Positions 18,101 through 27,500 of a stretch of 64,000 nucleotides of DNA are shown in pieces. Origin of the DNA: Alternaria dauci (lineage: Eukaryota; Ascomycota; Dothideomycetes; Pleosporales; Pleosporaceae); the NCBI RefSeq assembly GCF_042100115.1, contig NC_091275.1, positions 124,001 through 188,000 of the forward strand, read 5' to 3'. Both the position numbers and the translations under genes were made by a program. Every line of letters starts with the position of its first letter. The first letter of the stretch is position 1. The notes beneath the pieces are model-generated. The model saw only the letters and a list, made by a program, of their open reading frames with translations, ran no database searches and was not told the DNA's origin.

Positions 18101-19634
18101 TCGTCGCATGCAAATATGGACAGACGACAAAGGTGTGAGGGTCGAGGTGTGGTTGGTCACATTCGTTGGTTGCGCTGCAATAATCATGGTCGACGAGCTG
18201 CATACCGCCCCGGGTACAAAAACTCAAACCTACACCCACATCATCGACCCCATTTTGGACTACAGGCCCAATGATCATCGTACTGGTATAGTAGGTCAGA
18301 CGGGCACAGCTCTCACGAACGGGGTCGACCTGGTGTTAGGATTCGCCGACCACGTGATCCAGCGGTTAGTACAAAAGCAGTCCACCGATCCAGGCGCCAA
18401 AGCTTTAGCCAATTTGAAAGGGGTAGATTGTACTGCAGTGTGGAGAAAGCTCCTCAATAGCTACAAGAAGTATCACGACGGGATGCAGCGTTGTAAAACC
18501 GAGAAGGAAAAGAACAAAGTACAGTCCGCGCTCGACAAGCAACTCCAGTCCGGCGAGATCAAGGACATGCTGAACAATTTTCGGGACATGGTTCGGTGGT
18601 GTTTCATAATGCGCGACACCGACAGTCTGGATCCCTGGCGCAAACCCCTCAACGTTGTCACAGCAAAGCTTACTGTCAACTTCACGTATCTGCAGCACGA
18701 TGCGTGTTACTTCGCTAACGTGGAACAAGAAGAGTCTCGCGTGCTAGCCGCGGTCAAACAGCATTACGAGAAGGAAGTGGAGGCCTGGGAAGACCAAGGG
18801 GGAGAGAGCAGCAAGAAGTCCAAGCCCACCATGCCCCCAGGCGCAGTCGCAGACTCCGAGGCCTACCGCATTGCGCGACATGTCAGCATCTTTCCTAACC
18901 TTATGGCCGCAATCAACAATTGGGATGCCGACCAGCTTATCGGAGATCGGATCCTCGACCCTCACCGCAGTCTCAGTAATAACAACGAAAACCTCCGCAC
19001 AGCTCTTGTGAACAGCGACACAATTCGACACTCATTCATCTGGGACATTGCATTGGAGGCTTGCAAGGGCTCAGCCAAGGTCGCATACATTCACAAGACG
19101 TTGGAAGAGCTACGCAACAAGAAGACGACCATTCCCCATCCCCGTCCTCGCGCACACCAAGGAGAAACCCTAGAGTACAGAGCCAAGTACGTCGTACTCG
19201 CGAGCTCGACATTGTCACGTGCTCTGATCTACGCTTACATCTGCCAAACGTTTGGAGAGAAACACGTTGTTCATGCCTACAACGCCGTGACACGGGACAA
19301 GGAAGTACCCAAGTGGAAGAAGGTCTGGGATGAGGGGGGCGGCAAGGTCGACGATGGCGTCTATATTCTCGTGGGTGCAACGGGCGCGATGTGTCAGTCA
19401 ATATCGCTTACAGAGGGCAACATCTTGCATGGTCTTGAGCCTCAGAGTAACGCGCATATTGCTGAACAGGCTGCGAAACGCCAACATCGCATTAATACGA
19501 GGTTCGCCGAAGTCTTCGTTGAATGGCTGACAACTACTGCCCCTCAAGGATGCCGAGACACCATTGACATGAGGATAGTCAAGAACCTCCAAGCTAAAGG
19601 CTATTTTCAGAGCACGATAAAGGCGCAAGACTGA
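15129..19634 (+). CDS. SNF2-like superfamily-2 helicase/ATPase, element gene D
   Basis: A single exon of 1,501 aa from the ATG at 15129 (MDDNTQSP). The N-terminal ~110 residues form a basic helical-looking segment, then a nuclear-localisation-like KRSRSR stretch. Residues ~293-490 hold eight 24-residue repeats (QVASSEPAPPAEVQ), and an acidic, serine-rich region follows. The ATPase core begins with LPHQLVGAKDGLDVL (Q-motif type), Walker A DDMGMGKT (~744), DExH box MVDELH (~1020), GQTGTALTNG (motif III type, ~1055) and a C-terminal EQAAKRQHRINT (~1447) in the place of SNF2 motif VI, which normally reads QxxxRxxRIGQ. SNF2 proteins are ATP-driven DNA translocases, often chromatin remodellers. The lobes are separated by a long insert (~1060-1380). 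Motif VI is divergent, so activity is uncertain. Confidence 0.8.
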   Translation: MDDNTQSPAHPPAGDPSSLSYSGNQTEIFRGFGIDDATRQKEIARTIDKILVDNYPDARNRGAAKLSDTANEDLNKNLHALVWKSVPDFRNEPKAWRTMAISKLITHSLNRLRKRKAEGDHAKAPTPNPLTATSTLQKRELSPESTHNSKDHPPKRSRSRTVPTGFTPTPNNDKPANPPMPTASNLDTQVHICAVKDGEISEVVSMVEFSDICWEGIPNWEKLRDEAEQCYETAQGLGLDGFDFKGRLFIAPRANQHIGIGSQGGFNFAMREIPAGTAVVFVTTVRLNVTDTQVASSKVVPPAEVQDGQQQDATHMQVASSEPAPPAEVQGDQQQDATHMQVASSEPAPPAEVQDGQQQDATHMQVASSEPAPPAEVQGDQQQDATHMQVASSEPAPPAEVQDGQQQDATHMQVASSEPAPPAEVQGDQQQDATHMQVASSEPAPPAEVQDGQQQDATHMQVASSEPAPPAEVQGDQQQDATHMQVASSEAVPPESKELTPKTLKEILDLAANIHPLSWSREESTPSNSAHKQHPVGPFSSYMSRNNSIAFPRTLQPSSFTPVNLLPLARPAKPPSSAPKSFLKFVETFPSNSYHGSGLDDPIHISDDSGSSDSSDSESSNNMDILVDDEEVLEECMLDEGEPEQPPLNEQAKTQANAHFSSTMKVKMDGMSAFAHAQKSNIDLWDLAAQTFGLALDDLKGDQINLGTGVGLNPDFHPLPHQLVGAKDGLDVLAGDRGALVIADDMGMGKTITDVLIWYLNFARSYQRLGISATPDFPYTALKSNGDEIETPNLFGCTYFVASAAGLETLVQAWRMIMGGSAHLAQGSEYKPPKLIVLHGTGEEIVQRYGGAKNSIYSSMTPKEWDEVNRRPNWLKSRLAYGEYNKVWKLNNPTKEWANSVPETSDFRPQKTSVRFLIVSTRESWKTKIFGTLVDTSAPPQYKRLKQQLEKTDKRHTKKRAALRAQLSLCAKTHMDTSRLPALDGLGPWQARRMQIWTDDKGVRVEVWLVTFVGCAAIIMVDELHTAPGTKTQTYTHIIDPILDYRPNDHRTGIVGQTGTALTNGVDLVLGFADHVIQRLVQKQSTDPGAKALANLKGVDCTAVWRKLLNSYKKYHDGMQRCKTEKEKNKVQSALDKQLQSGEIKDMLNNFRDMVRWCFIMRDTDSLDPWRKPLNVVTAKLTVNFTYLQHDACYFANVEQEESRVLAAVKQHYEKEVEAWEDQGGESSKKSKPTMPPGAVADSEAYRIARHVSIFPNLMAAINNWDADQLIGDRILDPHRSLSNNNENLRTALVNSDTIRHSFIWDIALEACKGSAKVAYIHKTLEELRNKKTTIPHPRPRAHQGETLEYRAKYVVLASSTLSRALIYAYICQTFGEKHVVHAYNAVTRDKEVPKWKKVWDEGGGKVDDGVYILVGATGAMCQSISLTEGNILHGLEPQSNAHIAEQAAKRQHRINTRFAEVFVEWLTTTAPQGCRDTIDMRIVKNLQAKGYFQSTIKAQD
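16002..16600 (+). repeat. Coding 72-nt tandem repeat within the SNF2-like gene
   Basis: Eight 72-nt units encode QVASSEPAPPAEVQ followed by DG or GD and QQQDATHM. DG and GD variants alternate, so the true period is a 144-nt dimer amplified four times. The first unit is variant (SSKVVPPAEVQ) and the array ends in a variant SSEAVPPE. Long ORFs on the opposite strand here are shadows of this repeat. Confidence 0.93.
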
Positions 19635-19950
19635 GATACTTTGAAGGAATGACTGCCCGGAAATCGCGGAGACATACTGTAACTTTCTCAAGTAGTCTGT
19701 AGTACAAAATCGATCCCATGACTCAATACCGATATAGGCGCACCAGACTAACATAGAGTAACGCTGTACGTATTGCCTACTGCTGCCACTGTAGGAAGCC
19801 TAGAAAGTTGCCTCTGTTAGCAATAGCAAGTTACTGCTGTACCTAGGTAACGTTGTGAGTGGAAGCGCTGCTGTCAGCCTGACTTGCGGGCGCGTGGTCT
19901 TCCGAGTCAGGCCGAATGCAACCTACCACACTAAATACTACTCCATGCTT
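19635..19950. other. Intergenic, 3' of the SNF2-like gene
   Basis: About 316 bp of 3' flank leading into the 68-bp array. I see no gene or structured element. Confidence 0.5.
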
Positions 19951-20223
19951 CGCAACCGCTTCGCAATGTGCCCTCGCTAGCAACCAACCGTTGCGGCAAC
20001 TTGCGTCCCAAGCCATATCGCAACCGCTTCGCAACGTGCCCTCGCTAGCAACCAACCGTTGCGGCAACTTGCGTCCCAAGCCATATCGCAACCGCTTCGC
20101 AACGTGCCCTCGCTAGCAACCAACCGTTGCGGCAACTTGCGTCCCAAGCCATATCGCAACCGCTTCGCAACGTGCCCTCGCTAGCAACCAACCGTTGCGG
20201 CAACTTGCTTCCCAAGCCATATC
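19951..20223. repeat. 68-bp tandem array, four copies
   Basis: Units start at 19951, 20019, 20087 and 20155, exactly 68 bp apart, with very few substitutions. Each contains CGCAACCGCTTCGCAA and the palindrome GTTGCGGCAAC followed by TTGCGTCCCAAGCC. A fifth, partial copy lies 1 kb downstream at 21189-21252. ORFs across the array on the minus strand are artefacts of the period. Confidence 0.95.
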
Positions 20224-20273
20224 GTGATCTAATGACATAGTTTTGTACGACGGCTTACGCCGAAAAGTCAGAC

Positions 20274-21158
20274 ATGGATGCGATACAGGCTCTAGCTGCA
20301 GCCTATAGGGTATATAAGCTCTCGGCGGTACAGCCACCTACTGCACTGAAATACGAGCTAGACCAGGGACAGGACTTCAACAAGAATGCGATTCGGAACA
20401 CGGTGCTGTGCAACACCAAGGCGTTTGCAGATTCCAATGAAGCGAATCTACCAAAGCGAGAATCGGAGACTGAACAGCAGCATCACGACAGGATTGCACG
20501 CCGCATTTCAGGAGAATCAAACTAGGGCGATCGACTCGTTCGTGGAAGATCTGAGGAACCAGTGGCCAAGGCAGAGTCCCAGCGTGCCGTCCAGGACTGA
20601 GTATACTGCCTACCTCGACGTTTTCTCTACAGCGACAACCATTAGGAATCAGTTTGTTCATTGGTTCAACAACCGTCTGTTCATGCAGCAGACTTGTCAA
20701 CAATCAAGCCAGCTTGATCGCTATCAAGCTGGGGCATCAAGCTGGCGTATCAATCAAGCCAAGCTAGAGTAGAGGTATAAATCAATTAAGCCAAGCTACT
20801 ATAAGCTAGCTTGATTGTTTGGCTTGATTGGCTTGATAGAATTAATACTCTATAAAGAAGGTTAAAGTAAGTAAGTAAGGTCACGTGGTGATAAGATCAC
20901 GTGGTGATAAGATTATATAAGGATACCCCTACACTATCCCCTTTTAAGCTTCTTGAAAGGGGGATTAATTTTGTTAAGCTAATCAAGCTAAACAAGCCAA
21001 GCTTATTAATTTTAACCATCAAGCCAATCAAGCTAAGCTGAGGTAGAGGTACCCACTAATCAAGCTAAGCTGGGGCACCCAGCTTGATTGGCTTGATTGT
21101 TGACAACTCTGTCATGCAGTACCTTGGACAGTCCAGAGAGTTGCCCAAAAGGTGTTAG
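20274..21158 (+). pseudogene. Small element ORF, frameshifted and split by a MITE
   Basis: An ATG at 20274 (MDAIQALAAAYRVYKL) opens an 83-codon frame. The next frame continues with coding-like sequence (EDLRNQWPRQSPSVPSR, then IRNQFVHWFNNRLFMQ), so a frameshift or missed intron lies near 20470-20525. The hAT-type MITE at 20699-21111 breaks the frame after LFMQ. Beyond the second target-site copy the frame continues YLGQSRELPKRC to a stop at 21156. I do not recognise the protein. It sits between the 68-bp array and its detached fifth copy. Confidence 0.5.
20699..21111. mobile_element. hAT-type MITE, 413 bp, with 8-bp target-site duplication
   Basis: Terminal inverted repeats of about 22 bp start CAGACTTGTCAACAATC on the left and CAGAGTTGTCAACAATC on the right end read inward, one mismatch. 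They are flanked by the perfect 8-bp direct repeat TCATGCAG (20691-20698 and 21112-21119). CAG-starting TIRs plus an 8-bp duplication are the hAT hallmark. The interior is non-coding, full of AAGCC/AGCTTGATTGG inverted motifs, with a repeated TCACGTGGTGATAAGA. It is non-autonomous. Confidence 0.9.
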
Positions 21159-21188
21159 TAGGTGTATGAAGCCATACCGTGGTCTCTG

Positions 21189-21252
21189 CGTAACTTGCCC
21201 TCGCTGGCAACCAACCGTTGCGGCAACTTGCGTCCCAAGCCATATCGCAACC
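21189..21252. repeat. Detached fifth copy of the 68-bp repeat
   Basis: This matches the 68-bp unit from the CCCTCGCT segment through GTTGCGGCAACTTGCG to CATATCGCAACC, with a few substitutions. It shows that the ~960 bp between it and the main array, which carries the small broken ORF and the MITE, is bracketed by repeat copies. Confidence 0.85.
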
Positions 21253-21696
21253 TTGCAGCTGGAACATTCGGACGCTTTAACTACCTTAGGGCTGGCGCTC
21301 CAACCTTCTTCACGCTGCACCTCTAAAGGCAAATACTAGTGTTATATTATTTGGAACTGCGCTCTTAGATGTACGAGGCAGAGCGACCCTCCCTATCTAG
21401 GACTACCTCTTTGAGATCTTTCGTGTCTTCAACAACTAAACTTTAGTATTCAATATTATATAAGAATAGCACTCTAAAAAGAGAAATAACATGTATTCTA
21501 CACTCAAGGACGCGACCTCTTCTGGGATTAGGGACCGTACTCTACCTTGTTAGTCGGTGCGACTATATGCCGCACCTTGCCGGCACGCCCTGGCCCCCTG
21601 CTTTCCATGCCACGTCTTCTTTTCTCTGCTGTTATTCTTACTACTTTTCTACCCACACACTAATCGCTGGCTTAGAGCGTCAGCCTTGGTTCTAAA
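21253..21696. other. Intergenic, upstream of element gene E
   Basis: About 444 bp with a pyrimidine-rich stretch (about 21600-21660) shortly before the gene E start, as is common in fungal promoters and 5' UTRs. No other element recognised. Confidence 0.5.
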
Positions 21697-23687
21697 ATGG
21701 ATCAGTTACAGCTCGATAGTGACCATTGTCAGGATAAACACAGCGGAAGAGGCTTTCCTGCACAGTGGGACGCTACAGTCGCTAACAACTTAGCATACAG
21801 CCCACCTAACCCGTCCTACAGCAGATTTCTTGCGCGTCGTCTCGCAGAACCATGCCGTGTACCAGGCGATGTACGATACGCGGGATGGATCGTTCCAGAA
21901 GTAGGCGACGACGAAGCGTGCAAGCCGGTTTTCATAGCCCACTCGACACTAGATGCGATATGGCTGCTGAAAGAGACGCTGGGTGCCAGCACACTTGACG
22001 CAGAAAATTGGGGGCGTCTCACAAGCGCTGCTATGGACTTTGCTAGTAGTAAGTCTCTAGAGCCTAGAAACTTAACTACAGCGCGGCTAATGACGCCAAC
22101 GGAAGGCATCGCGGAGGACCGCATGGCTATAGACTCAGACAAGGACGATAGCATACCGCCATCAGCACAGAGGGCTACAGGCGACCTTGTGCCGTACCGT
22201 AAACGTCCAGCCTCCTCATCGCCTATTCGCAGCGAGATCCGTGCCAACAGCTTAAACCGCCTAGCAATACAGGAGGACAGCGCGGACGAATCGACGGCTA
22301 GGGCTAGCGAAGTCAACACTATGACAGTACACGCTGGCAAAGACACAGCTAGAGCGGAGGGGGGACACGAGCGCGGAACAAGCGACGAGGACAGCGAAAA
22401 CCAGAGTGCGACGACGCCTCTATCCGTAAAGAGGTCCGCAACAGTTACAAACAAGAATCGTCTTGCAGAGCTACGGCGTACAAGAAAGCTAGAAAGATCG
22501 CGTGTAATAAAGCTCGAGGCGATAGGCTTAAAGGAACCGCCTGAGAAGATGCCTGCGCAGGAACGTATGGCGTACGGCAGCATTGCGCCAGACGATGAGC
22601 CGACGATCTCTTGGATCTTCAAGCAAAAAGTCGCGGAAGATGCTGATTTCTATACAGCCTCGCCAACACCCTACTATACTGCCTGCAGCATGCTAGCAAA
22701 AGCGCGTGCTTTTGGAAATGCAACCTCGCAGTACAGCGCTGCGCAGTTCCTGCATAATTGGCGGAAACAGGGCACGCCGTTCTTGGTAAAACCAGTAGAT
22801 CGTTATGTTCTTACCCAGACGCAAATGTCGCAGTCAGTGGATAGTAGCGCAACACTTCATACTGATGCCGACAATGCATTCTGCTTTGCCTGGGACATGT
22901 GCACACGGTACGAGACGATGCTTGCAGCTGTAAACATTGGCACTCGCTGGGCTTTCGCTTTGCTAGGGAAGGCGTACGCTCGCAAGGTCGACGAAATCCA
23001 GGTCGCTGATCGTCTAGCCAGTAACGACAGAACTCGCAACAGGTACGGGAAGGGCCAGGCACGAACAGAGGCTATCACATATTTGGTCCATCTGGTTTGC
23101 CAATCACCATCTAAATCTGACCACGCAGCCTTTCGTTACCGCCTAAAGCGAGCGACACGATGGTTCGACATAGTTCAAGCTCTAGGCTGGGGATCGCTGC
23201 TGCTCATACCCCACGAAGAGGTCTCAAACCATTGGCTCGAGCGTGTGCTGCGGAAGAACCAGCGCGATGTTTTTCTTGAGCTAGTGAAGCGCGAACGGCC
23301 GGAAATTTGCACGGCAAGCAGGGCCCTCGAAGCCTGGCTAGGGCCGGATGGAATTACTGGTGCGCCGATTGCTGGAAAGGAGAGGCTTAGCATTGAAGCG
23401 AATGCGCTAGCTACGGCGGTGGGGTTAACAGAGATTCCAGACAGCGAAGCCGAAGATGACACTGATTCTGACGCATCGGAAAGTATCCCGGCATCGCCGG
23501 CGCCATTGCGACAGATGTCGGTACTTGAATTATTCTGTCCTGTAAGCCCTATAGGTTGAACAATAAACCGGGTTACCTGACGACCCTGAACTATGCGCTG
23601 CGGAAAAAGAGTGATGGGCTCGAAGAGCACAATGCTGAGCTTCTAGCGACACTCTACGGAAGTAGTGAGGTAGACGAGAGTTGCTAG
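21697..23687 (+). CDS. Element gene E, orphan 640-aa protein
   Basis: I do not recognise this protein. Exon 1 is 21697-23541. A 68-bp intron (23542-23609, GTAAGC...AAAAAG, CTGAAC branch-like site, phase 0) replaces a short read-through end with a coding-like second exon ending LYGSSEVDESC at 23687. Without the intron the frame stops at 23559 (620 aa). Residues ~1-120 look globular (FLARRLAEPCRVPGD, YAGWIVPEVGDDE). Residues ~130-260 are charged and disordered-looking, with RTRKLERSRVIKLEA forming a basic helix. Residues ~300-560 are globular with many aromatics (FKQKVAEDADFYT, FLHNWRKQGTPFLV, WFDIVQALGWGS). The tail is acidic and serine-rich. It converges on gene A of the next unit. No signal peptide or membrane segment is seen. 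Confidence 0.72.
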
Positions 23688-24592
23688 TCATAGCGGTGCT
23701 TATTAGCAGGTGGGGTGTATGCGTCCGTGTTGCGGAAGCTTGCCAATTTAGTGTTAGGCTAGGTCTGTCGTCTAAGTCACCGGCTGTACCGTGGCTCTCG
23801 ACGATTACAGCCTGCTAGGAAGCTGCTGTCGTATTGCGATACAGATAAGTCAACAACACCGCAGGCTACAAATCTACAAATAACTACAAAGAAGAGCGAA
23901 ACACATAGCGGCTTCCTCTCTTTTCCTTAAAGGTTGCCGCGCAAGGTGCTATTACCTTTGCCTGCGGAGAATAGTAACAGGATGCCTCTACACTGTGCTA
24001 CTTCAGCCACTAATGCAATGTAGACTTCGCAGGCTCTATTCTCTAGTGCCTGCGTCTTTTTACTATTACGTTAATTATGTAAATAGTAGAGAAGAGACAC
24101 AGTTAAGATTAAGAAACGGATTACATGCGACAACGATAGTACGGTTAATATTGGGGTTGGTGTTTTTCTGAATTTACAGTTAATACGAAATATTTTAAAA
24201 AATCATAACACTACGTAACGTGTATTAATCTCTTCAAAAGCTGTATAGGATAGAAGATGTATATAGTATATACGTGTTTTATAGGAGAGAAGATGTAAAA
24301 TTATAGTGGAAGCTATAATAGCTTACTCTACACTGGGGACTCCTGTATAATAGTATGACATCGGTCAACCCATGCATAATCAGAACTACCAAACACGCAT
24401 TGAATAAAACCTTTAGCATCGCTCCGTAGTCGCATTAACTCTGTACGTCTCTTCTCAAGAACGGAATCATAGTTGATCGCTATGTCGCTGTTCCTTGGGG
24501 AGTCTCGACGCCCACTAGTAACCCGAATCCATTGCAGTTGTCGAAGGAAGCGGTTGTTGCAACCTTTGTGCTCTACCCCAGATAGTACTATG
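23688..24592. other. Intergenic between convergent genes E and A
   Basis: About 905 bp between two gene 3' ends. It turns AT-rich from about 24050 to 24330. I see no ORF, tandem repeat or inverted repeat to report. Because it also closes the unit, one junction between successive units could lie anywhere in it. Confidence 0.5.
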
Positions 24593-27500
24593 TTAGCAAT
24601 GCTTCTTACTTGGGAAAAGGGCCTCTCTTAGGGAAGTCTTACCAATCTTCTTCGTCATCTCCCGTACCGAAAGCACCCAACCATCGTCTTCCTCCGACGG
24701 GAAGTAATCTGGTCGAAGAGACCAGAGCATTCTTGTTACCAAGGCGGCCGCAAACATTTCAGAGTTCTTGGTTGGTCCTTTGGAAAACTCAGTCGCATTC
24801 ACCGCTACAGTAGGGGTAGCTGAAGAGGATGCAAGGGTTAACACCAACATGAGCATTAGATCGCATTTTGGCTGACCTAAGCACTCGATGAGGCACTGAC
24901 GTGCTCTGTGGTAGTGTTCACGAACCTTCTGATTCATGCCGGACTTTGAGAACTGGCCGTCCAACTGCTGAAAACCTTTTTCAACTAGCGGCGGGATGGC
25001 GTTAAAAGGGATTTGGCAACCAAAGTCGATAGTACTCTTTGTTTGCGAGCGCCGCTTTGCTTGGTGTACTGCCTCAATCGCTGCCCGCTTGAGGCTGCCC
25101 GGTCTCGCCGCTATAGCGGATGGGGCCGGAACGTTACCGACTAGCCGCGTCATTCTCCGGTAGCTCAATCGGCCATGGTATGAACCAGGCACACAGTCAA
25201 TGCGGCACGCCGCTAGAGCTGACATTATGGCGCTGATCCAGTATTCCTCCTTCATCGCCTTGGCCCTGGCGTGTTGCACGGCAGCGCGTAACACAGTGAA
25301 CCAGCTCGCGTTCTTTGAAAAGAGGTAGCTACTAGATTGGCCATGGCTGTTAACACACTCCCAGTAGAGCTCTTGCGCAAAGTCGCGTCGCGTCTGGCTT
25401 CTCAAACCCGAAGTCGCTTCTGGATAAAAGACAGGAAAGATCGACTCGTACTCCCTGTACTGTGTTAGCGGCTGATATTTGAAACGCTAATTGCACGAAC
25501 CCTGCAGAGAAGGGGTGCTCGCTTTCAGCCCAACGCGTCACCTGCTCTTGCGCCTCCTGTCGTGCCTGCAGTGTTGTTAGGCTTACGCTTTGAGCATTGC
25601 CCCGTCCGCCCTTGTTCAGAGCGCGATAGAATTGGTGTGTTACGAAAGCGATTGTCTGCGGCTTCCACATCTCTTCGAGCACCTCTACTAGGAACTCTTC
25701 TGCGCCACGAGGCCCTTTACCTGTGAGCCCACCAAGCTCACGGAACCATACCTCGCTGTGACAATAAGCGGCAACCTGGGGCCCATAGTGGTGGCGAATG
25801 GAAGCAACGTGCATCATAATAGGTCGTCCATTGTCCATGCGCGGCCAACGCACTAGGTTAGCATGGCCACTGCCTTGCAGATTGAGCATGTTGGGGTCGA
25901 TAAACGGCCACCCACCCTGCTCAATGCTTTCTATGGTGCAGAGAGGCCCGAGCACTGAGCCCACTAAAGACCGGGGGAACCCAGTAAAGCAGTAGCTGCC
26001 AAGGCGATCGAATGCGGCCACACCTTCCGCTAGGGCAAAAGGCAGCCCTTTAGAGCCAGCAGCCTTGAAGCGACGATAAAACTCGTCTGATGCGTGCGCG
26101 AACAGACTAGCAAAGGAGGAGAGAACCTTTGGAAAGATGCGTTCTTTGAACGCGAAGAGGACATCAATGTAGGTAGGTTGTTCCAGCGAGAAGTACCGGA
26201 TTAGCTGGAGGATAGGTTGAAGCACTGTCGCAAAATTCCGTTGACCGTCAGCTAACTGCGACACCTGCACAGACAGAACTTGCTCCATCCTAAACGCGTA
26301 CAGTTCTTCCTTTATAGCGGCTTTAATCCGCTGTTGCTCGCGAGCGAACGGTTGGGAAGACGTAGGGTTATCAGGAGTCTGTTCGCCTCGCAATTTCCGC
26401 AGTAAACGCTGCCGCTTCGCCGCTACCCGAGGGTTTAGGTTGCCATCCTGATCTGGCAGCGTCAGGGCAGCCGTGGCAATGCCCTTGGTAGCAAGTAAGT
26501 TGCCGGGGCTATGGCGTATAGTTCGCTTAATGTTGGAGTACGCCTGAAAATAACCACTAGTCAACACGCTCGCACCGTTGTTCTGATAGCTCATGTTGTC
26601 CTCCATTACAGCGAGCACGTTGTCGCGTAGGAATGCTGGGGGCTGCGCGGAGGAGAAGTTGCCGTACGATGGATGGAAGGCAAGAGGGTAGAAGGTAAAG
26701 TCGCGCGGGTGTTGGTATTGGCGAACAACGTTGTTGCGATTGGCAAGGAGGCAGCGCGCAGGTGCGAGAATGACACCGACGTCATTAGAGGCGTTAGGGA
26801 GGTTGGAAGATGCTATTGAGTGGATGTCGACCGCTAGCGCGTAGGAGACCGTCTCAATGCTCTCCAGTCTATACTTGTCCTCTAGTGCGCGTAGAAGATC
26901 CTGTGTGTAGTTATCAAACGGCTGTTGATGGTCGTGCGGCGGGGGAATTGGATCGCCTGTTTGTGTACCGCTCTGTGGGGGCGTAGCCCCCTCTGCGCCG
27001 CCTTCGGACCTAGCCGCCGCGTCTTCAGAGTTAGATAAATCATTCTGAGAGTTTGGTAAATCATTCCCAGAGTTTGACAAATCATTCCCAGAATCAGACG
27101 TCTCGCTATCAGAGTCAGACGTCTCGTCATCAGAGTCAGACGTCTCGTCATCAGAGTCAGACGTCTCGTCATCAGAGTCAGACGTCTCGTCATCAGGGCG
27201 CAACCGGGTTTCCTTAGGCAGACTATTGAGTTGCTCAGTAGACAACTCAATTGGAAGGTTCTGCCCGTAGTCATACGCATGGAACGCTGGCAGGTTCTCA
27301 GTCCAGAACGGATCCTGCGTGTTCTTGCGCACGTACTCTGGCCACCCTTCCATGAACTGCTCCTGGAACGTTTCCCACTTGACGATTGAGATCGATTGCG
27401 ACTGGGGTCCATCCAATTTCCAAGAAGCCTCAACACCCTCTCCAAGTAATACGCCTGTAAGGAAGACTTTCTTAATGTACGACGTAAGGAACAGGGCATG

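Noticed and set aside
19843..20337. Short ORFs over the 68-bp array (RYGLGRKLPQRLVASEG type)
   Set aside because: Repeat artefacts; they begin and end with the array.
20274..20703. An intact gene of two exons before the MITE
   Set aside because: No GT-AG pair I could find joins the two frames convincingly, so it is treated as a broken ORF.
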